This document shows positions 1-7,210 of a stretch of 64,000 nucleotides of DNA, in pieces (position 1 is the first letter of the stretch; each line of letters starts with the position of its first letter). Under the pieces are notes generated by a model that saw nothing but the letters and a program-made list of their open reading frames with translations, made no database searches and was not told the DNA's origin. The stretch spans positions 101,626 through 165,625 of the forward strand of contig JACQZE010000006.1 of the NCBI GenBank assembly GCA_016207885.1. The letters run 5' to 3'. The position numbers and the translations under genes are program-made. The stretch comes from Nitrospirota bacterium. Its GTDB lineage: Bacteria; Nitrospirota; Thermodesulfovibrionia; UBA6902.

Positions 1-12
1 ACTTTCGCTCAT
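1..12 (-). CDS. Start of a gene running off the left edge (possible HicA partner)
   Basis: The HicB stop codon overlaps an ATG on the same strand (TGATG on the minus strand, ATG at 12-10), followed by codons for S-E-S before the window ends. HicA/HicB toxin-antitoxin genes are usually adjacent and translationally coupled, so this may be the start of a HicA toxin. Only four codons are visible, so the identity is inferred from position alone. Confidence 0.35.
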
Positions 13-212
13 CAGACAGCGACTTCAATAAGTTTGGAGGGATCAAAGGACTGCTTGGACTCCATTACTTCAAACCAGCCTTCAATTGCTTCTTTAATAT
101 TTGCAATGGCTTCTTCGTAGGTATTCCCCTGAGAAAGACATCCTGGAAGTGCAGGAACTTCGGCTACATAATATCCTGCTTCATCCTTTTCTATTATTAT
201 GTGAAGTTTCAT
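12..212 (-). CDS. HicB-family antitoxin-like protein
   Basis: A 66-residue protein with the HicB N-terminal fold: an MKLHIIIEKDEAGYYVAEVP strand pair, the motif PALPGCLSQG, then a helix with EEAIANIKEAIEGW. This is the partly degraded RNase-H-like fold of HicB antitoxins, which neutralise HicA mRNA interferases. It is short and has no separate DNA-binding domain, as is common for this subgroup. An AGGAGAC ribosome site lies just upstream. It is translationally coupled to a gene cut off by the window edge. It could also be an orphan UPF0150-type protein. Confidence 0.8.
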   Translation of the reverse strand: MKLHIIIEKDEAGYYVAEVPALPGCLSQGNTYEEAIANIKEAIEGWFEVMESKQSFDPSKLIEVAV

Positions 213-287
213 AGTGTCTCCTTTTTAGAAACATTGATATTGAAATCTACCATAGAGTTAATAATGCTGTCAAAAAAGATATGTTTT

Positions 288-319
288 ACCCCACCCCCTC
301 TAAAAAGAGGGGTGCAGGG
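288..319. repeat. GC-rich palindromic repeat, copy 1
   Basis: CCCCTCT (295-301) and AGAGGGG (306-312) form a perfect stem around an AAAA loop, flanked by further C-rich and G-rich arms. The same architecture occurs at 44190-44219, and a related C-rich/G-rich palindrome lies inside hisF at 7703-7724. Read on the plus strand it encodes a Pro-Pro-Pro-Leu-Lys-Arg-Gly string similar to the insert in HisF. It looks like a dispersed short palindromic element rather than part of a gene. Confidence 0.6.
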
Positions 320-704
320 GTGTGTTGTTTTTTTCTTTGCCGTCATTCCGGCGGCTCCGTTGCTTAAAGTACCTACTTCTGGCCAGCCTACTTCTGGCTT
401 CCCAGGAATCAACAATTATCGGAATCGGATTCCAATAATTTCTCCTTATCAAATGCTTGAAAGCAAAAACTCCTGAAACTCTGGAAGTACATTTTTATTA
501 AGCATAATTTAACTTGCCGTATAACATGGGTGATTTAATATCCATGATATGCGGACAGCGGCATAACATGGATATTACCGGGCAAAGACCGCCATTCTTC
601 AAGATAACATCTTAACCACACCACTATATTTTGTGGTTGTATTTTCATTGTCATACAACTATGATATTCATATTCCAGCAAATACGGATGGCAATATACT
701 AATT
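320..704. other. Intergenic stretch with no convincing gene
   Basis: No open frame here has both a credible start and a recognisable protein. The only structure I see is a hairpin at 614-638, with AACCACA and TGTGGTT arms around an 11-base loop. It ends at the left boundary of the integron-like cassette. No second attC-like site or integrase lies in this stretch. Confidence 0.5.
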
Positions 705-705
705 G

Positions 706-1258
706 TTAGGGTTAAATAATATGAAGCCAATAATTATGTCACTTCTGATTTCATGTCTATTGTTTGCACCCACAGTAATATACGCCCAAGGGCAAGAGTA
801 TCGACCAGGTGGTGATGAATATTCTTCTACATGGTCTCGTTTTTATAACGGTGACCATGAACCCGAGCTTGACGATCCACTTATTGAAGCTGGGGAAAAA
901 ATGACATTGGTAATTTGCGAAGCCGTAAACAACAAAGATATGCGTTTTCGCCGCTACGCAATAAGTGCTTTAGGCTATATTGGAGATAAAAGGGCATTAC
1001 CTACATTAGAAAACATTTTAAAATCAAAAGATGAAATTTATTATTTTCGTGGCGATGCCCTTCAGGCGATTTACCAAATCGATAAAATACTTGGCAAAAA
1101 ATACGCCCTCGAATTTTGGAAAGAGCATGAATATCTTGAGATGTTACGAAAGGCTATAGAAAAAGACGCTAAGTGGTTAACAGAACCTACAGAAGAATAA
1201 GAACCCTAACCAGGCGCTTCACATGACCGGCGCAAGCGCCGGCCTGTGAGCTTGAGCG
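706..1258 (+). mobile_element. Solitary integron-like gene cassette
   Basis: The segment has the anatomy of an integron gene cassette. Its left boundary is GTTAGGGT at 705-712, about 9 bases before the ATG of one short gene, and an attC-like site follows the stop codon directly. ACCCTAAC at 1203-1210 is the exact complement of GTTAGGGT, as expected for R'' and R' of the closed circular cassette, where the two ends join. The right recombination point would be G|TT at 1258-1259. No integrase or second cassette is visible, so this looks like a single cassette at a secondary G|TT target. Confidence 0.65.
721..1200 (+). CDS. Secreted HEAT-repeat protein carried in the cassette
   Basis: A roughly 159-residue protein with an N-terminal signal peptide (MKPIIMSLLISCLLF, cleavage near IYAQG) and a mature part with at least one HEAT/armadillo-like helical repeat (ALGYIGDKRALPTLENIL). 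HEAT repeats are protein-binding scaffolds; no enzyme motif is visible. I prefer the ATG at 721 over a TTG at 703, because 703 lies outside the inferred cassette and the signal peptide begins at 721. As in many cassettes, the gene starts a few bases after the R' site and stops just before attC. Cargo function is unknown. Confidence 0.7.
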   Translation: MKPIIMSLLISCLLFAPTVIYAQGQEYRPGGDEYSSTWSRFYNGDHEPELDDPLIEAGEKMTLVICEAVNNKDMRFRRYAISALGYIGDKRALPTLENILKSKDEIYYFRGDALQAIYQIDKILGKKYALEFWKEHEYLEMLRKAIEKDAKWLTEPTEE

Positions 1259-1264
1259 TTAAGA
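1203..1264 (+). repeat. attC-like recombination site
   Basis: This 62-base imperfect palindrome lies 2 bases after the stop codon. The outer arms are ACCCTAAC and GTTAAGA, matching the RYYYAAC and GTTRRRY core sites except at single positions. Inside are CAGGCGCTTCAC and GTGAGCTTGAGC, typical of L'' and L' boxes, then a central hairpin with CCGGCGC and GCGCCGG arms around an AA spacer. The size fits the attC range. The GC-rich stem could also act as a transcription terminator. Confidence 0.65.
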
Positions 1265-1326
1265 TTGCTCATTGCCATATCCACATTTTCTTTTTCAGCG
1301 AGAAGTTGCCTATGAAGATTATCCAT
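1219..1326 (-). pseudogene. Truncated second gene of an MNT-HEPN-type pair
   Basis: A minus-strand frame starts with ATG at 1326-1324, overlapping the nucleotidyltransferase stop by 8 bases (ATGGATAA). It encodes MDNLHRQLLAEKENVDMAMSN and then runs into the attC-like site, where it ends after 35 residues. The helical, charged start and the tight overlap suit the HEPN-domain toxin that usually follows an MNT nucleotidyltransferase, but too little remains to prove it. The break coincides with the G|TT cassette boundary, so cassette insertion is the likely cause. I did not find the missing 3' part beyond 705. Confidence 0.5.
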
Positions 1327-1588
1327 AGATTTTCACTCCGGTCTCTTCCACAAGATTGTTAAACAACGTCTTCTTGGAAAGGTCTATCAGGTCAACAGGT
1401 TTTGATAAACGCTTAAACAGCTCCGCATAAAATTTAAAAAACAATCGCGGTTCTATCCCTTTTACAGCAATATCTATATCGTTCGCCTCTTTGTCATTAT
1501 CAACTGACGATCCGAAAAGGAAAACAGAAGCGACATTGATTTTTTTTGCACATTGTAAAATTATATTCTTATCAGCTTCAGTTATCAT
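1319..1588 (-). CDS. MNT-type minimal nucleotidyltransferase (antitoxin-like)
   Basis: An 89-residue polymerase-beta-fold nucleotidyltransferase with the signature LFGSSVDNDKEANDIDIAV, giving the GSx motif and the DxD metal-binding pair. MNT proteins are commonly encoded directly before HEPN RNases and silence them by adding nucleotides. An overlapping downstream reading frame starts as expected for such a partner but is cut short by the integron-like cassette. If the toxin is lost, this gene is an orphan antitoxin. A GGGGGATAG stretch sits upstream as a weak ribosome site. Confidence 0.8.
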   Translation of the reverse strand: MITEADKNIILQCAKKINVASVFLFGSSVDNDKEANDIDIAVKGIEPRLFFKFYAELFKRLSKPVDLIDLSKKTLFNNLVEETGVKIYG

Positions 1589-1678
1589 TATTCTATCCCC
1601 CTATTTTTCAATAAACTTCATATTATTATATCAAAGCCCAAAGGAAGAAATATTTCACATCCAACATCTTCCCACCCA

Positions 1679-1807
1679 TCACGACCTCTCCGCTTTCTTC
1701 AACAGCTTATATGTATCCTCATATATCCGCTCACGCGGGCCGATGGCGACTATCTCGATCACATTCCTGGCTTCTCTGTAAATGATCCTGAACCTGCCAT
1801 TATGATA
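1679..1807 (-). pseudogene. RelE/ParE toxin remnant, 5' end missing
   Basis: The minus-strand frame reads YHNGRFRIIYREARNVIEIV, then AIGPRERIYEDTYKLLKKAE and a stop at 1681-1679. This matches the C-terminal half of RelE/ParE-family toxins, which have an RFRIIY strand followed by an I-G-x-R-x-x-I-Y segment. The frame continues upstream for about ten codons without family resemblance or a credible start, and no antitoxin gene is next to it. I read it as a decayed toxin gene. Confidence 0.55.
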
Positions 1808-1927
1808 ATCACTTGTCAATAGAAAACTCCAATAGACTTATACAATTAGAGAATATGTCTGATATCTGCTATATTAGATTTAAACAATCTGAACATATTT
1901 GCATCCTGAAATAACCAGGGATTTAAA

Positions 1928-3394
1928 ATGGAAAACAAGGCTGAAAAAGCAACATTACCTTCTGAGTTACCTTTACAGGCTGGCAACCCTGCGATGCCGG
2001 GTAATCAGAACTGTCATGACTGGGAAAACATTCTCGACAACATTACTGACATGATCACCATCCATGATATGAACTACAATATCATTCATGCCAATAAGGC
2101 TGCTCAGAAACTGCTGAAGTTGCCATCCTTAAAACATACCGCGGCAAAATGTTTTTTACACTACCACGGGGAAGATACCCCTCCTTCTGGATGCCCAAGC
2201 TGCGCATGTATCAATACAAAAGAACCTGTAACCTTTGAAAGGTTCGAGCCGTATCTGAACAAATTCCTTGAGATAAGGGCCATGCCGCAATTTAACAAAG
2301 AGAATCAGCTTATCGGTGTGATCCATATTGCCAGAGATATCACTGAACGCAAGCAGATGGAAGATGAGATAACCTCTCTCAAGAAACATCTTCTCACTGG
2401 AGAACTTGAGAATGAAGCGGCATTTTCATCGGTTGTTACAAGAAGCAAAAAGATGACGGCCATATTCCAATACATTGAGTCTGTGGCCAAGTCGGAAAAA
2501 CCGATCTTCATAACCGGTGAAACAGGAGTAGGCAAGGAACTTATCGCAAAGGCTGCTCACATCGCAAGCGGACTAACAGGCAGCTTTATCGCTGTGAACG
2601 TTGCCGGGCTGGATGACACCATGTTTTCCGATACGCTCTTCGGCCACAAGAGAGGGGCGTTTACCGGGGCTGACAAGGAAAGGAAAGGATTGATCGTACA
2701 GGCATCAGGCGGAACTCTTCTTCTTGATGAGATCGGTGATTTACATATTTCATCTCAGGTTAAACTCCTCCGCCTTCTTGAAGAGCAGACTTACTATCCC
2801 CTCGGCTCGGATATTCCGGAGAAGAATAAAGCGCGGATCGTCGCGTGCTCCAATCAGGACATCGAGAAGCAGATGGAAGAAGGAAATTTCCGCAGGGATC
2901 TGTATTACCGCCTCTGTACGCACCATGTTCATATCCCGCCTCTGCGCGAACGACTGCAGGACATCCCTTTACTGGTCGAACATTTTCTGAAAGAGATATC
3001 ATTCTGCATGAAGAAAAAGAAACCGGATGTCTCGCCTGAACTTATAACCCTGCTCTCAAACTATCACTTCCCGGGCAATGTGCGCGAGCTTCAGGCGATG
3101 GTGCATGACGCGGTCGCACTGCATAAATCCGGCCACCTGCATCTGGACAGTTTCAATGTTTACATTAAGCAGCGCCGCCCTCTTCCGAAATCAGCAGCAG
3201 CGCCGGCTGATGATAACTCCCCTTCCATTCGGGAAATGTTCGGACACTTCCCCACCTTAAAGGAGATAGAGAATCATCTCGTATCAGAGGCTATGAAATT
3301 CTCGAATGACAACCAGGGCAATGCTGCGTCGCTTCTGGGTATTACGCGGCAGGCGCTCAACCAGCGGCTCAAGAAAACAAATCAAAACTCCTGA
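1928..3394 (+). CDS. PAS-domain sigma-54-dependent transcriptional activator
   Basis: A 488-residue enhancer-binding protein. Residues about 30-145 form a PAS sensor domain carrying a cysteine cluster (C75, C89, C92, C94), which suggests a metal or redox cofactor. Residues about 165-400 are the AAA+ sigma-54 interaction domain, with Walker A GETGVGKE near 197-204, the sigma-54-contacting GAFTGA loop at 243-248 and Walker B LLLDEIGD. The C-terminus is a Fis-type helix-turn-helix (GNAASLLGITRQALNQRL). There is no receiver domain, so it probably senses its signal directly. A -24/-12 promoter lies about 230 bases downstream, so it most likely controls the macro-domain/Tmc-like operon. The activating signal is not known. 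Confidence 0.93.
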   Translation: MENKAEKATLPSELPLQAGNPAMPGNQNCHDWENILDNITDMITIHDMNYNIIHANKAAQKLLKLPSLKHTAAKCFLHYHGEDTPPSGCPSCACINTKEPVTFERFEPYLNKFLEIRAMPQFNKENQLIGVIHIARDITERKQMEDEITSLKKHLLTGELENEAAFSSVVTRSKKMTAIFQYIESVAKSEKPIFITGETGVGKELIAKAAHIASGLTGSFIAVNVAGLDDTMFSDTLFGHKRGAFTGADKERKGLIVQASGGTLLLDEIGDLHISSQVKLLRLLEEQTYYPLGSDIPEKNKARIVACSNQDIEKQMEEGNFRRDLYYRLCTHHVHIPPLRERLQDIPLLVEHFLKEISFCMKKKKPDVSPELITLLSNYHFPGNVRELQAMVHDAVALHKSGHLHLDSFNVYIKQRRPLPKSAAAPADDNSPSIREMFGHFPTLKEIENHLVSEAMKFSNDNQGNAASLLGITRQALNQRLKKTNQNS

Positions 3395-3458
3395 TATTCT
3401 GCATCGTCATTTTATTTTTCTTCATTGATAGCCATCTTCCTGCAATTTTTCTTGCATG

Positions 3459-3474
3459 AGCAATAAATATTGCT
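3459..3474. promoter_or_regulatory. Palindrome, candidate activator-binding site
   Basis: AGCAATA (3459-3465) and TATTGCT (3468-3474) form a perfect palindrome about 150 bases upstream of the sigma-54 promoter, a usual distance for an enhancer site. A smaller TTGC/GCAA pair overlaps it at 3453-3464. Because a TTTT run follows, it could instead be a weak terminator for the preceding gene. Confidence 0.4.
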
Positions 3475-3621
3475 TTTAAAGAAACATTTATTTACAGGCA
3501 GTTAAGTGATATGTACTCTTTTTCCATAAAGTTTTATTTCTGCTCATATAGCAAGAACTAACATTAATAAACCACCCCTAACTCTTTGATTTTAATAGAC
3601 AGTTTAATGATTATGAATGAT

Positions 3622-3637
3622 TGGCACAGCCTTTGCT
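3622..3637 (+). promoter_or_regulatory. Sigma-54 (-24/-12) promoter
   Basis: TGGCACAGCCTTTGCT has the invariant GG and GC with exactly 10 bases between them and fits the sigma-54 consensus TGGCAC-N5-TTGCW. It lies 52 bases before the macro-domain start codon and just downstream of the gene for a sigma-54 activator, so both the sequence and the context support it. Expected transcription start is near 3648. Confidence 0.88.
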
Positions 3638-3688
3638 TTTACCAAATTGATCTCAAGAAGCAAAACTCGATTCAAAAGGAGAAAACTT

Positions 3689-4231
3689 ATGCCAGTGCAA
3701 AAGCAGATCAAAAACAGCAAGCTTCGCATGGAGAAGGCTGATGTCACTGCTACGGAGGTTGACGCTGTCGTGTTCTATGCGCGGAGCGACTTGAAGCTCG
3801 GTTCCGGATTCGGGAACGCCATCGCGCTCAGGGGCGGGCCGACAGTAAGAAAGGAGCTGGAAAACCTCGGACCGCTGAATGTTACTGAGGCTGTATTTAC
3901 CACTGCGGGAACCATGAAGGCTAAGCACATAATCCATGCGTGCGGGCCCAAGTTTCAGGAAAACGGCACAGATCAAAAACTGAAGGCCACTATTATCAAC
4001 ACCCTGAAGGTCGCGGAATCGATCGGCACGGAAAGCATCGCATTCCCTCCTATGGGAGCCGGGTTTTACGGGGTCCCGATAGATACAAGCGCCAAGATCA
4101 CTATTGAAACGATCACAGATTATCTTAACAGCGGCTCAGAGATAAAAGATGTCATCATCTGCGCAAATGACAAGAGAGAGTATAACGCTCTTTTATCACA
4201 AATGAATGTCACGCAAAAAAAAGCAGTTTAA
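3689..4231 (+). CDS. Macro-domain protein (ADP-ribose-binding fold)
   Basis: A 180-residue single macro domain. It shows the family landmarks: DVTATEVDAVVFYAR, a glycine-rich loop (SGFGNAIALRGG), GTMKAKHIIHACGP, and the phosphate-binding stretch IAFPPMGAGFYGVP. Macro domains bind ADP-ribose or its derivatives and some remove ADP-ribose from proteins. The usual acidic start of the ligand pocket is followed by aliphatic residues, so hydrolase activity is uncertain. I chose the ATG at 3689 because an AAAAGGAGA ribosome site precedes it; a frame from 3617 would overlap the promoter. It is the first gene of the sigma-54 operon with the Tmc-like complex. Confidence 0.88.
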   Translation: MPVQKQIKNSKLRMEKADVTATEVDAVVFYARSDLKLGSGFGNAIALRGGPTVRKELENLGPLNVTEAVFTTAGTMKAKHIIHACGPKFQENGTDQKLKATIINTLKVAESIGTESIAFPPMGAGFYGVPIDTSAKITIETITDYLNSGSEIKDVIICANDKREYNALLSQMNVTQKKAV

Positions 4232-4256
4232 AACAAAATAATGAAAAGGAGAATCC

Positions 4257-4943
4257 ATGAGTAATATATTACATTTTTCAGAACATACACTGCAGGAGAT
4301 CGCCCTTGTGTTTATGGCAACCGTGTATTTCCTCAGGATCAAATGGTTCCTCAAGTGGACACTGGGTAAGGAGCGCCAGCCTGCGACCGGCATGGGAGAT
4401 ACCAATCCAAAGAAAGGCGCCCGTTATTCCCTGGGCATGATCATTAAGCCCTGGACAATGGAGAGTACCCGCACAAAGCCGTTCATGTATGCACAGTTCG
4501 TTCTGTTTCACCTTGGTGTCGTGGCTGCTATCGCGCTCTCATTTATTATCCCTTACGGCCCCGGGCTCCTGAAGTCCGCAGCGCTGGTTTCAGCTATTCA
4601 ATTCATGACAGGCGCAGCGTTTATTGTTGGAATTATGAGAATTATCAGGAGGATCTCAAATCCGTACATGCGCGCCATCAGTTCTCCGGATGACCATTTT
4701 TCACTCATCCTCCTGACCTCATGGTTTGCCTTTGCATCCATGGCAGCCTCAAATGATATCTCCGGAGGTGAAGGCATTATGCAGACCTTTTTCCTTCTGA
4801 CCGCTTTCTTCCTTATGTACGTTCCATTCAGCAAGATCTCACACTATCTCTATTATCCTTTTACACGCACATATATGGGAAGGAGTTTTGGCCGCAGGGG
4901 CGTATTCCCTCTCAGGAAAAAACCGGCTTACGATACGGTATAG
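4257..4943 (+). CDS. TmcC/DsrM-like membrane cytochrome b subunit
   Basis: A 228-residue integral membrane protein with five predicted helices, the layout of the NarI/DsrM/TmcC family that anchors HdrD-like subunits and exchanges electrons with menaquinone through b hemes. Candidate heme-ligand histidines are in LFHLG (helix 2) and ISHYLYYP (end of helix 5). An AAAAGGAGAAT ribosome site precedes the ATG, and an HdrD-like partner follows after 55 bases. Compared with Tmc operons of sulfate reducers, no tetraheme TmcA or TmcD is next to it. HmeC- or DsrM-type proteins are alternatives. Confidence 0.75.
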   Translation: MSNILHFSEHTLQEIALVFMATVYFLRIKWFLKWTLGKERQPATGMGDTNPKKGARYSLGMIIKPWTMESTRTKPFMYAQFVLFHLGVVAAIALSFIIPYGPGLLKSAALVSAIQFMTGAAFIVGIMRIIRRISNPYMRAISSPDDHFSLILLTSWFAFASMAASNDISGGEGIMQTFFLLTAFFLMYVPFSKISHYLYYPFTRTYMGRSFGRRGVFPLRKKPAYDTV

Positions 4944-4998
4944 AGGCCATAAAATGCGATCACCAAGTTTTAACAATATTAACTAACTGGAGGTTTAT

Positions 4999-6363
4999 AT
5001 GAATAATGGAAAGGATGTAAGATCTTACAAGGCGCAAAAAGTGATAGACCGCATGGGGCAGAAACTGTCGCGCCAGATCGTCGGCTCTCTGACAGCTTGC
5101 GTGCATTGCGGAATGTGCACGGACTCCTGCCACTATGTGCTTGCGAATCCGGGAGACCCTACTTATGCTCCTGCGTATAAGGCTGACCTGATAAGGAAGC
5201 TTTTTAAACACCACTATGACTGGACAGGAAAGGTCTTCCCGAAATGGGTAAAAGCAGGAAGCGTCTACACCGACCAGGAACTGGAAGAACTGAAAGACAC
5301 GGTATTCGGCAAATGCACAAACTGCAGAAGATGCACGATCAACTGCCCGATGGGTGTTGACCTTGCGACCTTCAACCGTATGGCGCGCGGGCTTCTCTGC
5401 CACGTCGGCATCATGCCCGAGGGTGTAGAGTATGTGGCAAAGGAACAGTGGGAGATCGGAAACCAGATGGGCGTATTGAAAGAAGATTTTATCGGGACGA
5501 TTGAGTGGCAGGAGGAAGAGCTGCAGGAAGAGATGCAGGACCCCACAGCTAAAATACCGATCGACAAGATGAACGCCGACATAGTCTATACCGTTAACCC
5601 TCGTGAAGTAAAACATGACCCGAGGTCGATACTTGATGCCGCAAAGATCTTTTACATGGCCGGAGAAAACTATACCATGCCGAGCGAAGGATGGGACATG
5701 ACAAACTTCGGCCTCTTCAACGGCGATGATGACCTGGGCGGCGCTGTCGCAGCCAGGGTATATGACAACGTGAGAGAACTGAAGGGCAAGAAACTGGTTA
5801 TGTCAGAGTGCGGACACGGTTACCGTTCAACAAGGTGCGAAGGGCCTAACTGGGCAAAACAGGACATTGAATTTGAAGCTGAAAGTTCAGTCATTACCAT
5901 GCTGAGATACATTAAAGAAGGAAAGATAAAAGTTGACAAAACTAAAAATCCGGGAAGCTATACCTTCCACGATTCCTGCAACAACGCAAGGAGCTGCGGA
6001 CTGACCGAAGAGCCGCGTGAACTGCTCAGCCTTGTGGTCGAAGATTTCAGGGAGATGTATCCGAACCGCGCTGAGAATTATTGCTGTACCGGCGGCGGCG
6101 GCGCTATGTCAATGTCTGAATACAAGTCAAGAAGGCTGAAGTCCGGAAAGGTGAAAGCAGAACAGCTCAGTGCAACAGGGGCAAAAGTCGTGGTCACATC
6201 CTGCCATAACTGCGTGGACGGATTAACAGATATCATCGGACACTATAATGTGGGAATGGGCGTTACACAGCTTGTGAACCTTGTGGCGAATGCGCTTGTC
6301 GTGGATGACAGGATCAGTGAGAATGCCATGAAGTATGCAGGCGAAGAGGCAGTGACAGCATAA
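4999..6363 (+). CDS. HdrD/TmcB-like iron-sulfur protein
   Basis: A 454-residue cytoplasmic iron-sulfur subunit. Two classical [4Fe-4S] motifs lie near the N-terminus (C34-C37-C40-C44 and C106-C109-C112-C116). The C-terminal part has cysteine-rich CCG-type domains with HDSCNNARSC, NYCCTGGGG and SCHNCVDG, as in the HdrB/HdrD catalytic region that binds non-cubane clusters. With the membrane cytochrome b upstream it should form a two-subunit menaquinone-linked complex transferring electrons to or from a cytoplasmic thiol/disulfide or similar partner; the partner is not visible. A GGAGG site precedes the ATG. Expression is probably sigma-54-dependent. Confidence 0.85.
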   Translation: MNNGKDVRSYKAQKVIDRMGQKLSRQIVGSLTACVHCGMCTDSCHYVLANPGDPTYAPAYKADLIRKLFKHHYDWTGKVFPKWVKAGSVYTDQELEELKDTVFGKCTNCRRCTINCPMGVDLATFNRMARGLLCHVGIMPEGVEYVAKEQWEIGNQMGVLKEDFIGTIEWQEEELQEEMQDPTAKIPIDKMNADIVYTVNPREVKHDPRSILDAAKIFYMAGENYTMPSEGWDMTNFGLFNGDDDLGGAVAARVYDNVRELKGKKLVMSECGHGYRSTRCEGPNWAKQDIEFEAESSVITMLRYIKEGKIKVDKTKNPGSYTFHDSCNNARSCGLTEEPRELLSLVVEDFREMYPNRAENYCCTGGGGAMSMSEYKSRRLKSGKVKAEQLSATGAKVVVTSCHNCVDGLTDIIGHYNVGMGVTQLVNLVANALVVDDRISENAMKYAGEEAVTA

Positions 6364-6412
6364 ACGCAGTGAAACCATATTCCAGCACTGCATTAAAGAG
6401 ATGGGTATAACT

Positions 6413-6456
6413 ATCAATGTATCCGGCAAAGCACCCGCAATGCCGGATACATTGAT
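6413..6456 (+). terminator. Strong hairpin after the Tmc-like operon
   Basis: A perfect 16-base-pair stem (6413-6428 with 6441-6456) surrounds a 12-base loop, 50 bases after the HdrD-like stop and just before hisA. It is followed only by ATTTAG, so the U-tract is weak. Most likely it ends the sigma-54 operon and isolates it from the his genes. Confidence 0.6.
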
Positions 6457-6487
6457 TTAGCAGAAAATGCTCTGATATACTCTTCAC

Positions 6488-7210
6488 ATGATTATTATTC
6501 CCGCGATAGACCTTAAGGACGGCAAATGTGTCCGTCTCCTGCAAGGCAAAAAAGAAGAGGTCACTGTCTATTCTGATGACCCTGCCTCAATGGCAAAGCA
6601 CTGGGCAGACCAGGGCGCTGAACTGCTTCATGTAGTTGACCTTGACGGCGCATTCACAGGAGTTCAGAAGAACCTTGATAAGATCGTTGCGATAAGAAAA
6701 GCTATCAACATCCCCATTGAAGTCGGCGGAGGTATAAGGGATATTGAAACGATAAAGAAACTCATTGACCTTGGAATCGACAGGACTATCATAGGCACTT
6801 CTGCTATAAATCCAGAATTCATAATCAATGCATGCAAAAAATTCCCTGATAAAGTAATTGCCGGGATCGACGCGAAAGACGGCAAGGTCGCTCTCAAAGG
6901 CTGGGTTGAGGTCACTGGCCTTGATGCTCTGACCTTTGCAAAACAGATGGAATCCAACGGAGTCGCAGGGATCATTTATACCGACATCTCAAGAGACGGC
7001 ATGCTGACCGGGCCTAATATCGATGCGATGGCTAAAATGGCAGAGAACGTCCATATCCCGGTTATCGCGTCAGGCGGTGTATCCAAACTTGCTGATATAG
7101 GAAGCCTCGCAAACATAAAGAACCTTTGGGGTGTGATAACAGGCAAGGCTCTGTATGAAGGCACTATGAAATTAGATGAAGCTATCGCCTTGGCAAAGGT
7201 AAATAATTAA
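6488..7210 (+). CDS. hisA: HisA, ProFAR isomerase
   Basis: A 240-residue (beta/alpha)8 enzyme of histidine biosynthesis that isomerises ProFAR to PRFAR in the cytoplasm. The N-terminus MIIIPAIDLKDGKCVRLLQG carries the first catalytic aspartate. The phosphate-binding glycine motifs EVGGGIRD and IASGGV and the second acidic site region TDISRDGM are present. Length is normal. It directly abuts hisF, which uses its product. Confidence 0.96.
   Translation: MIIIPAIDLKDGKCVRLLQGKKEEVTVYSDDPASMAKHWADQGAELLHVVDLDGAFTGVQKNLDKIVAIRKAINIPIEVGGGIRDIETIKKLIDLGIDRTIIGTSAINPEFIINACKKFPDKVIAGIDAKDGKVALKGWVEVTGLDALTFAKQMESNGVAGIIYTDISRDGMLTGPNIDAMAKMAENVHIPVIASGGVSKLADIGSLANIKNLWGVITGKALYEGTMKLDEAIALAKVNN

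Noticed and set aside
201..476. Open frame of 91 codons on the plus strand and an overlapping minus-strand frame
   Set aside because: Both run through the GC-rich palindrome, have no ribosome site and no protein-like composition.
4960..5616. 218-codon frame antisense to the HdrD-like gene
   Set aside because: It is the shadow of a strongly supported iron-sulfur protein and has no recognisable domain.
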